Made by a program: the position numbers and the translations under genes. This document shows, in pieces, positions 1 through 5,031 of a stretch of 5,031 nucleotides of DNA; within the stretch, counting starts at the first letter, position 1, and each line of letters opens with the position of its first letter. The notes below the pieces were generated by a model. That model was not told the origin of the DNA. It saw only the letters and a program-made list of their open reading frames with translations, and did not search any database. The DNA is from an uncultured Capnocytophaga sp. (GTDB lineage Bacteria; Bacteroidota; Bacteroidia; Flavobacteriales; Flavobacteriaceae), in NCBI GenBank assembly GCA_915070235.1, contig CAJZFM010000179.1, positions 1 to 5,031 on the forward strand, read 5' to 3'.

Positions 1-1305
1 TACATTTCCACTCTTTACTTTATAGCCTAAGAGTTGGAAAGACTGGTAGCGTAATGCCTTGAGCGCTTCAGGGAGTGCTTGGGTAGTAAGGTTGATCAGC
101 GCTCCTCCAGTAGCCCCAGCCAAGTATTGGAGTTTGTCCCAGTTGGCTACCTGTAGTGAGCTAATCACACTCACGGGAGCTTGTAAGGACTTGACAAGTG
201 ATGGCAAATCAAATTCTTTAGCACCGAAATTGAAAATCCCATCGGAAAAGAGTAAGTACTGGTCGGCACCTTTGGGGAATACCATAGCATTGCCGTCGGT
301 TGCCCCGTCATAGACTTGTTTTTCCAAATATTCCCGTAGCTCTTGCCAATTGCCGTCCTTTACGTCAAAGACTACGGGCTTGGTAGCACGGATATGGAAG
401 GTGGTGAGGGTTACTTTTGTATTCTTGATCTCCTTAAAATAAGCATCTAAGAGCGCATATTCCTTGGCAAAGTCTCTTTTTTCGTTAGAAAGAGAGCTAT
501 CCCAAAGGATACCTATGCTTTTGGGTGCTTCTTTCTCCCTTAGAGACTGTTTTTCCAATGTCATATTTCCATAAAGGTAGCTTTCATTTCCGTTGGTAGC
601 GGTAATGAGTTGCGGTTTGTCTATTTTAGGGAAGAGAAGCGCAATATTTTTGTCCAAAGTATAGTTGGTCTGCTCTACCTCACTGATATAGCTGTTGCGG
701 CTTTGGGTAAAGTCCAACTGTAGAGAGTTCTGGATATCCGCTTTGACAAAGCGAGAAACTACCTCGGTATGAATCTTGAACTTCTTGAGCTTGACGGCAT
801 TGGCTATGGGTAGGAAGTAAAAGTCCTGTCCGTTCTTTTGGGAGAGTTCTTGCTCGAAAGCGATGAGGATTCTACGCGTTCCCCTGCGAGGCATAGGATA
901 TACACGGGCACGGAAGTTGTTACCTTCGGTTTTTTCGAGCAAACCAGGGTCTACCCCACGGCGTACGATGTCCTCAAAGGCTTTGCGTCCCAAGGCCTTA
1001 TCCACAACAACCCCCTCGCGGAGCTTGCCGTCTATATCCAAGGCAAAGCGAGAGACTTGCTGCCCATCGGAGAGGGGAAACTCAAACTCACCCTCCATCA
1101 CGCGGCTATTGGGATTGTAGAAAGTCATCTCCATTGTGGTTACCGCTGTCTGTCCTACCACCAAGATATCCACCGAAAGGTCTTGTAGTTGCATGGGCTT
1201 GGCATTATCCTCTTGGCTTACCTTTACCTGAGGTAGGATGATTTTCTGTGCAGTAGCACTCCCTATAGAAAAAAGAAGTGCTATAAAAGATAGAAATTGT
1301 TTCAT
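1..1305 (-). CDS. Exported VIT and VWA domain protein, C-terminus beyond window
   Basis: The reading frame is open from an ATG at 1305-1303 to the left edge: 435 residues with no stop, so the gene is partial. Residues 1-19 form a signal peptide (MKQF, then a hydrophobic stretch ending SATA) with likely signal peptidase I cleavage before Q20, so the protein is exported. Residues about 35-155 match a VIT (vault/inter-alpha-trypsin) domain, including the FYNPNSRVMEGEFEFPL stretch and the GRKAFEDIVRRGVDPGLLE and YPMPRRGTRRI segments. Residues about 262-420 form a von Willebrand factor A domain with an apparently complete metal-ion site: DSSLS at 269-273 (DxSxS), T336 and D355. In this family VIT plus VWA usually means metal-dependent adhesion or protein binding; the ligand cannot be read here. 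Bacteroidota relatives can be much longer, so the missing part may hold further domains (inference). It is divergent from the L,D-transpeptidase gene. The domain call is firm; the physiological role is unknown. Confidence 0.88.
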   Translation of the reverse strand, partial: MKQFLSFIALLFSIGSATAQKIILPQVKVSQEDNAKPMQLQDLSVDILVVGQTAVTTMEMTFYNPNSRVMEGEFEFPLSDGQQVSRFALDIDGKLREGVVVDKALGRKAFEDIVRRGVDPGLLEKTEGNNFRARVYPMPRRGTRRILIAFEQELSQKNGQDFYFLPIANAVKLKKFKIHTEVVSRFVKADIQNSLQLDFTQSRNSYISEVEQTNYTLDKNIALLFPKIDKPQLITATNGNESYLYGNMTLEKQSLREKEAPKSIGILWDSSLSNEKRDFAKEYALLDAYFKEIKNTKVTLTTFHIRATKPVVFDVKDGNWQELREYLEKQVYDGATDGNAMVFPKGADQYLLFSDGIFNFGAKEFDLPSLVKSLQAPVSVISSLQVANWDKLQYLAGATGGALINLTTQALPEALKALRYQSFQLLGYKVKSGNV

Positions 1306-1382
1306 ATGCTTTTAAGATAAAATAAATACTTTCATAGCACAAAAAATATGCCAAATAGTAAGTATAATCTTAAAAAAATATA

Positions 1383-1390
1383 TATCTTTG
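1383..1390 (+). promoter_or_regulatory. Bacteroidota -7 promoter element of the L,D-transpeptidase gene
   Basis: TATCTTTG, continuing as CA, matches the Bacteroidota sigma consensus TAnnTTTG. It lies 18 bp before the ATG at 1409, so transcription should begin around 1395 and leave a leader of only some 13 nt. No clear -33 TTG is seen at the expected distance. The last three bases are the TTG that could be misread as an upstream start codon for the following gene. Confidence 0.6.
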
Positions 1391-1408
1391 CACACCAAAA
1401 TAATTCCT

Positions 1409-3094
1409 ATGTTAAAACATATATGTCTGCTTTCTGTAGTCATTCTTTTTGCTGCTTGCAGGGATAAAGGAAAGAATGGTGATTTGTTGGATGAGATGGC
1501 AGGTAGAGAGATCAACGAACCCTATGAGCCTCTTTTCTTACAAGACACTGCGGTAGCTTCCTTGAAGAAGGTTACTATTAAGGACAACTACTATAAGCCT
1601 GCTATAGAGCGAGAAGTGGTGAACTTCTACAAAAAATATAATTATCAAACCCGCTGGCTTTACCAGAACAAGCCTTCACCGCTTTTTGCTTCCTATATCA
1701 AGACCCTTACGGAGCTTACCGATTATGGTTTTTTCCCACAGAACTATAGGCAACATGAGTTGGATTCCTTAGTGGGGCATCTCTACCAGCATAAGGATTC
1801 CTTGTTCTTAAAGCAGTTGGAGACGACCGACCGAGAGATTACGGCCTCCTTTCTGCTACTTACCCGCCACCTCACCCAAGGGCGAATCCCGAAGGTAGGT
1901 GATGATGTCCGTGTATGGAAGCGCAACAAACCCATATTTGACAATGTAGAGTTGCTCTTGAAGCTCAAGGATACTGATAACCTATCCACCGTCATAGAAG
2001 CGCTACAACCCCAACAAGCCTTCTACAAGGCGATGGCGCAGAAGTATAAGGAATTGCTTAAGGATACGACCTCCTATACCCCTTTTGCCATTACAGATCT
2101 GAAGAGCTTTGCTGTAGGCTATAGTGATAGTACCGTGGTAGCCCTGCGTAACCAGCTGGGGCTCAGGGGTTACAAACCTGTGGCATTGGGAGCTCTTGCC
2201 GAAGTAGATTCACTGCTGATAGAGGCCGTTAAGCAATTTCAGCGACAGGTAGGCCTTACAGCTGATGGAGCACCAGGAGCGCTGACGATGAGCTATTTGC
2301 AAATGACTCCAAAGCAACAGAGCGACTTGCTCTTGCTCAATATGGAGCGCCTACGCTGGCAGAATAAAGATCTGGGAGAGGATTATATATTGGTAAATAT
2401 TCCTGAATATCGCCTAAACCTCTACCATAAAGATTCTCTGAAATTCACCACCAAGATAGTAGTAGGTAGGCCAGATACGCCTACACCTATTTTTTCCGAT
2501 AGCCTCAAGTATGTAGAGTTTCGTCCTACTTGGTCAGTGCCTATAAGTATTGTACGCAAGGAGATGATCCCCCGTATAGTAGATAGTGGGGATTCACTCA
2601 AGTATGCCAAGCGTGGGTATAAGCTCTATGAGAATAATAAGGAGATAGATCCAGCTACAATCAACTGGAGAGACGAGAAGACCCTCAGGCGCAATTTAGC
2701 TTTTGTGGAGAACCCTTCGGCGAATAACTCCTTGGGCTTGGTCAAGTTTGTCCTCCACAATGACATGAGTATCTACCTACATGATACCCCCAGCAAAAAG
2801 CTCTTTGACAATACCCAACGCACTTATAGTCATGGCTGTGTAAGGGTGCAATATCCCGATAGCTTGGCTTACCAGCTGCTCAAGCACACCGCTGAGTGGA
2901 ATTACCAGAAGGTCAATGACGCCATGCAGACAGGCCGAGACCAGTACCGCGTACGCCCTAAGCAACACTTTGTGGTGGATATATCCTACCTCACCGCTTG
3001 GGTAGATGAGACAGGGCAGCTTGTGATCCGCAATGACCCTTATCAGTTTGACAAGGAACAACTCAAGCTCTTAGAGCGTTATAAGAAGATGTAA
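1409..3094 (+). CDS. L,D-transpeptidase, YcbB/LdtD type, predicted lipoprotein
   Basis: The protein has 561 residues and is predicted to make 3-3 (L,D) crosslinks in peptidoglycan, or to attach proteins to it, in the periplasm. The N-terminus is a lipoprotein signal (MLKHICLLSVVILFAAC) with the lipidated cysteine at 17. Residues about 60-220 match the helical scaffold domain of YcbB-like enzymes, about 238-295 a PG_binding_1 domain (IEAVKQFQRQVGLTADG), and about 325-490 the YkuD catalytic domain. The catalytic motif is complete: H458 in YLHDTP and SHGCVRV with H475 and nucleophile C477. The length is close to E. coli YcbB (615 residues). An in-frame TTG at 1388 would add 7 residues, but it lies inside the promoter -7 element, and ATG 1409 places the signal peptide correctly. 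No acidic run follows the cysteine (RDKGKNGD), so the usual surface-export signal of Bacteroidota lipoproteins is not evident and a periplasm-facing anchor is likely (inference). Its stop is 4 bp from that of the convergent lipB. Confidence 0.93.
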   Translation: MLKHICLLSVVILFAACRDKGKNGDLLDEMAGREINEPYEPLFLQDTAVASLKKVTIKDNYYKPAIEREVVNFYKKYNYQTRWLYQNKPSPLFASYIKTLTELTDYGFFPQNYRQHELDSLVGHLYQHKDSLFLKQLETTDREITASFLLLTRHLTQGRIPKVGDDVRVWKRNKPIFDNVELLLKLKDTDNLSTVIEALQPQQAFYKAMAQKYKELLKDTTSYTPFAITDLKSFAVGYSDSTVVALRNQLGLRGYKPVALGALAEVDSLLIEAVKQFQRQVGLTADGAPGALTMSYLQMTPKQQSDLLLLNMERLRWQNKDLGEDYILVNIPEYRLNLYHKDSLKFTTKIVVGRPDTPTPIFSDSLKYVEFRPTWSVPISIVRKEMIPRIVDSGDSLKYAKRGYKLYENNKEIDPATINWRDEKTLRRNLAFVENPSANNSLGLVKFVLHNDMSIYLHDTPSKKLFDNTQRTYSHGCVRVQYPDSLAYQLLKHTAEWNYQKVNDAMQTGRDQYRVRPKQHFVVDISYLTAWVDETGQLVIRNDPYQFDKEQLKLLERYKKM

Positions 3095-3098
3095 CTTA

Positions 3099-3791
3099 TC
3101 ATAGTGTAGCGGCGAAAACCTCCAAGAAATGAGAGGTGATACGCTGCTTCACTTCTTCCATGGGTACCTCCCTGCCCAGCTCCACCTTGAGGGAAGTTAC
3201 CGCCTTGTCAGCAATACCGCAGGGTACGATATAACCAAAGTAACTCAAATCCGTATTCACATTGAGCGCGAAGCCATGCATGGTTACCCAGCGAGAGGCT
3301 CTCACCCCCATAGCGCAGATTTTGCGTGCCTTAGGCGTACCTACGTCCAACCATACTCCTGTCTCTCCGGGGCTACGTTCGCCCTTAAGACCATAGTTGG
3401 CAAGGGTAAGGATAATGACCTCTTCCAATGAGCGTAGGTACTTGTGGATGTCAGGGAAGAAGTTGTCTAAGTCCAATATAGGATAACCTACTACCTGCCC
3501 CAGTCCGTGGTAGGTGATATCTCCTCCGCGGTTTACCTTATAGAAAGAAATGTGTTTTTCCTTAAGGAACTCCTCGCTCATAAGCAGGTGCTCCATGACA
3601 CCACTTTTGCCGAGGGTCAGCACATGAGGGTGTTCTACAAAAATCAAGTAATTAGGAGTAGGGGAGGGGTTCTCCTCACTGCGATTAGCGGTTTTTTGGT
3701 CAATAGTAGCCTGAAAGAGGGCTTCTTGCTCCTCCCAAGCCTCTTTATAGTCTTTTAATCCCCAATCAATGAGGGTAATTTTTTTGTTCAT
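3099..3791 (-). CDS. lipB: Octanoyl-[acyl-carrier-protein]:protein octanoyltransferase (LipB)
   Basis: This 230-residue cytoplasmic enzyme moves the octanoyl group from octanoyl-ACP to the lipoyl-domain lysine of the E2 subunits of 2-oxoacid dehydrogenases and to GcvH; LipA then inserts sulfur. The family signatures are present: FVEHPHVLTLGKSG at about 51-64, the RGGDITYHGLGQ substrate motif at 88-99, the catalytic lysine K157 in ARKICAMGVR, and the acyl-thioester cysteine C191 in IVPCGI. The Lys-Cys spacing of 34 equals that of E. coli LipB (K135/C169). The length is ordinary and the start MNKKITLIDWGLKDYKEAW fits flavobacterial homologues. No lipA or lipoyl-enzyme gene lies beside it. Its 5' side faces a 132-bp spacer after the 59-codon gene on the same strand. 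No perfect TAnnTTTG is found there on the minus strand, only the one-mismatch GACCTTTG at 3916-3923, so the promoter is unresolved. Confidence 0.96.
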   Translation of the reverse strand: MNKKITLIDWGLKDYKEAWEEQEALFQATIDQKTANRSEENPSPTPNYLIFVEHPHVLTLGKSGVMEHLLMSEEFLKEKHISFYKVNRGGDITYHGLGQVVGYPILDLDNFFPDIHKYLRSLEEVIILTLANYGLKGERSPGETGVWLDVGTPKARKICAMGVRASRWVTMHGFALNVNTDLSYFGYIVPCGIADKAVTSLKVELGREVPMEEVKQRITSHFLEVFAATL

Positions 3792-3846
3792 CTCTGTTTA
3801 TATATGTAAGATGTCTGTTAAAAGTCTTCTCGAATAAAAAAACTCC

Positions 3847-3870
3847 CACGGATTTCACAGATTTTCTGTG
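3847..3870. repeat. Short tandem 9-mer plus inverted copy (interspersed-repeat-like)
   Basis: CACGGATTT (3847-3855) is followed directly by CACAGATTT (3856-3864), an 8/9 match. The second copy pairs with TCTGTG (3865-3870) to form a 6-bp stem with a 3-nt loop. On the minus strand the block reads CACAGAAAATCTGTG, then AAATCCGTGGGAG, followed by seven T (positions 3842-3836). Its style recalls the non-coding 'ATCTGTGAAATCCGTGGG' elements scattered between genes in many genomes (recollection, not searched). Function is unknown; a weak transcription end on the minus strand is possible. Confidence 0.45.
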
Positions 3871-3908
3871 TTTGTATAATCATACTACTGCGATCTATAC
3901 GGATTATT

Positions 3909-3932
3909 ATAAGACCAAAGGTCTTATTTTTT
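3909..3932 (+). terminator. Perfect 8-bp hairpin followed by a T-run
   Basis: ATAAGACC (3909-3916), loop AAA, and GGTCTTAT (3920-3927) form a perfect 8-bp stem. The plus strand continues with T through 3932, giving the form of an intrinsic terminator on that strand. No plus-strand gene ends upstream. On the minus strand the hairpin overlaps the TAA stop (3926-3924) of the 59-codon gene and probably ends or protects that transcript, although only a mixed A/T tract (ATAATCC) follows it there. The stem is directly visible; the direction of action is uncertain. Confidence 0.5.
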
Positions 3933-4103
3933 CAAGTAATCTAAGAAATCCCTTAAATCAGTAAAGAACTTAGTGTTCTTATCATTCATAAGTTTTTGAG
4001 CTTCTTCCATTGCTTTAATAGTAACAGTATTAGGAATACCTATTATCTCCTCAATAGGGAAATCAACTTCTTGTATTTCAGTTTGTAAGGTTATTTTGCT
4101 CAT
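3924..4103 (-). CDS. Small acidic protein, possible orphan RelB/Phd-type antitoxin
   Basis: ATG at 4103-4101 opens a frame of 59 codons ending in TAA at 3926-3924. The product begins MSKITLQTEIQEVDFPIEEI, continues IGIPNTVTIKAMEEAQKLMN and ends FFTDLRDFLDYLKK. There is no signal peptide, membrane segment or cysteine. The IPNTVTIKAMEEAQ stretch followed by a short linker and an FxDLRDFLDYL helix resembles the C-terminal, toxin-binding half of RelB/Phd-like antitoxins (similarity by eye, not searched). No toxin gene is seen: downstream is 132 bp of non-coding sequence and then lipB; upstream is the divergent McrB-like gene. Support for it being real comes from a good -7 element 50 bp upstream (TACCTTTGCA), a hairpin overlapping the stop, and AT-rich composition like the McrB-like gene. 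The alternative is a lineage-specific small protein of unknown role. Confidence 0.6.
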   Translation of the reverse strand: MSKITLQTEIQEVDFPIEEIIGIPNTVTIKAMEEAQKLMNDKNTKFFTDLRDFLDYLKK

Positions 4104-4152
4104 AATTTTAAATATTTTTGGATTGATGGAAGTTACTATTTCTTATCTCTTG

Positions 4153-4160
4153 CAAAGGTA
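4153..4160 (-). promoter_or_regulatory. Bacteroidota -7 promoter element of the 59-codon gene
   Basis: On the minus strand this reads TACCTTTG, continuing as CA, an excellent match to TAnnTTTG. Transcription should begin near 4147, giving a leader of roughly 44 nt to the ATG at 4103. No TTG was found at the -33 distance. The leader is A/T-rich with no Shine-Dalgarno sequence, as usual in Bacteroidota. Confidence 0.6.
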
Positions 4161-4186
4161 CGAAAAAGATTTGAATTGGAATAACT

Positions 4187-4218
4187 TTTGTTTATCATAG
4201 ATATTCGTTGTATCTTTG
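4187..4218 (+). promoter_or_regulatory. Bacteroidota promoter (-33 and -7) of the McrB-like gene
   Basis: TTTG at 4187-4190 is separated by 20 bp from TATCTTTG at 4211-4218 (continuing CA). Both boxes and the spacing fit the Bacteroidota consensus TTTG-N(17-23)-TAnnTTTG. The start of transcription should be near 4224, giving a leader of about 50 nt before ATG 4275. An in-frame GTG at 4221 is open into the gene but lies at or before the expected transcript start, which argues for ATG 4275. Confidence 0.68.
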
Positions 4219-4274
4219 CAGTGTTTTTATATTTATACTATCTTAATAATCATAACAGAGACAACTTTCGCATT

Positions 4275-5031
4275 ATGGATGAAAAAATAAAAGAACTTAT
4301 CCAACATTATATCATTTTTCTTCAGGAAGATCCTTCCAACGAAGATGAAGTGTATAAGTGGAAAGCAATAGAACATTTTCAGCAATATTGGGATATAGAT
4401 ACTGATGATTTCTATGAAATGTTCAAAGAAGCTTTTAGAAAAAGAGGGAACTTAGTATATCAAAATCCTTTTAGTTTCTTAGATGCATTAGGTAAATATT
4501 TTCCTGAACAGCTAAGAAATTTATTTCTTATAATCTATGGTTCTGATGACTTTTATACGAAACTAAAGAGGGCTAAAGATTTTGCAGAAAATAGCATAGA
4601 AGAATTGAAAAAAAAGCTCAATAAAGTAAATTTCAATCATCAGTTGGACGAGCGAACACTTTCCTTTTTGCTAACAATGCAGAATCCTGATGAAAATACT
4701 TTCTATAAGAAGGAGGTCTATAAGAAACTATGTGAATATTTGGATATTCCTACTAAAAAAGAAGAGAAATATTATCATTTTATAGAATTACTTAATCATA
4801 TAGTTACTCTTCTTAATAATGATATATCGCTTTCTATTGAGAAAACATTTATTCCTAAAGGTTTTGATTTTCCTTTACTATTAGCACAGGATATTGTATA
4901 TCAAAATATAAGCAAGGGAGATGAAGCGACAAAACTTTATTGGCTCTATAGTCCAGGTGAACAGGCTTCTAAATGGCAGGAATTTTATAACGAAGGAATT
5001 ATGGCTATTGGCTGGGACGAATTGGGTGATT
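4275..5031 (+). CDS. McrB-like restriction protein, N-terminal part with EVE-like reader, cut by window edge
   Basis: The frame is open from ATG 4275 to the right edge: 252 full codons, so the gene is partial. Residues 1-215 are helical and highly charged; the KWKAIEHFQQYWDIDTDDF stretch (29-47) and the following GNLVYQNPF and PEQLRNLF segments match the N-terminal domain of a known group of McrB-like AAA ATPases (COG1401 type). Residues 219-252 (TKLYWLYSPGEQASKW, then EGIMAIGWDELGD) are the start of an EVE-like domain, a PUA-fold reader of modified bases that in these proteins precedes the AAA+ GTPase motor. The motor itself, with its Walker motifs, is not in the window. By family analogy the protein recognises modified DNA and, with a McrC-type nuclease, cuts it as type IV restriction against phage; that partner must be sought downstream. 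Low GC and A/T-ending codons differ from lipB and the transpeptidase, suggesting acquisition. The family call is firm on sequence pattern; the modification recognised is unknown. Confidence 0.82.
   Translation, partial: MDEKIKELIQHYIIFLQEDPSNEDEVYKWKAIEHFQQYWDIDTDDFYEMFKEAFRKRGNLVYQNPFSFLDALGKYFPEQLRNLFLIIYGSDDFYTKLKRAKDFAENSIEELKKKLNKVNFNHQLDERTLSFLLTMQNPDENTFYKKEVYKKLCEYLDIPTKKEEKYYHFIELLNHIVTLLNNDISLSIEKTFIPKGFDFPLLLAQDIVYQNISKGDEATKLYWLYSPGEQASKWQEFYNEGIMAIGWDELGD

Noticed and set aside
59..313. Plus-strand frame of 84 codons
   Set aside because: Antisense to the VWA domain coding sequence; a shadow frame.
838..1188. Open plus-strand frame of 116 codons, with an overlapping 85-codon frame at 863-1120
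   Set aside because: Both lie entirely antisense to the VIT domain coding sequence, whose protein matches a known family over the same bases; the plus-strand products show no recognisable pattern.
1352..1360. Possible -7 element for the VIT gene on the minus strand (TACTATTTG)
   Set aside because: It has three bases instead of two between TA and TTTG, so it does not fit the consensus; another nearby T-run ending in TTTG has the same spacing fault.
1312..1515. Minus-strand frame of 67 codons spanning the divergent intergenic region
   Set aside because: It covers the transpeptidase promoter and signal-peptide codons on the opposite strand, ends just 7 bp before the VIT gene start, and has no recognisable product.
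2777..3061. Minus-strand frame of 94 codons within the transpeptidase gene (also 1783-1995 and 2422-2610)
   Set aside because: Antisense to conserved catalytic and scaffold domains; no independent signals.
3129..3758. Plus-strand frames of 100 and 83 codons inside lipB
   Set aside because: Antisense to lipB, which has complete active-site motifs; shadow frames.
3874..3880. GTATAAT as a sigma70-type -10 box
   Set aside because: Bacteroidota do not use TATAAT in the usual way, no -35 partner is present, and AT-rich spacers produce such matches by chance.
4221..4274. 18-codon N-terminal extension of the McrB-like protein from GTG 4221
   Set aside because: The GTG lies at or before the transcription start predicted from the promoter at 4187-4218, while ATG 4275 gives a normal start for the family.

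Overview
The window looks like a piece of a Bacteroidota chromosome, most likely Flavobacteriia; a Capnocytophaga-like organism is plausible but not proven. The grounds are three copies of the Bacteroidota-type -7 promoter element (TAnnTTTG, each extended to TTTGCA), starts preceded by A/T-rich leaders rather than a Shine-Dalgarno sequence, a secreted VIT/VWA protein of a style common in this phylum, and a LipB whose sequence reads like the flavobacterial form.

Layout. Positions 1-1305 (minus) hold the N-terminal 435 residues of an exported VIT + von Willebrand factor A protein that runs off the left edge. Divergent from it, across about 100 bp, is an L,D-transpeptidase of the YcbB/LdtD type (1409-3094, plus), a predicted lipoprotein that crosslinks peptidoglycan. 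It converges on lipB, octanoyl-[ACP]:protein octanoyltransferase (3099-3791, minus); the two stop codons are only 4 bp apart. These three genes have a moderate GC content and look like resident chromosome.

From about 3790 to the right edge the DNA turns AT-rich (28-30% GC in two sampled 60-base lines of the last gene, against 50-57% in sampled lines of the transpeptidase and lipB). This part holds a 132-bp spacer with a short repeat and a hairpin, a 59-codon minus-strand gene that resembles a RelB/Phd-type antitoxin but has no visible toxin (3924-4103), a divergent promoter pair, and the start of a plus-strand gene (4275 to the edge). That gene encodes a McrB-like protein: a family-specific helical N-terminal domain, then the beginning of an EVE-like modified-base reader. 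An AAA+ GTPase motor would be expected just beyond the window.

Reading: the window crosses from housekeeping and envelope genes into what is probably the edge of an acquired defence locus (type IV, McrBC-like restriction). The McrB-like gene and the orphan antitoxin-like gene are the parts most worth following; neither is clearly a new system from this window alone. No tRNA, rRNA, CRISPR array, transposase or phage gene is visible.
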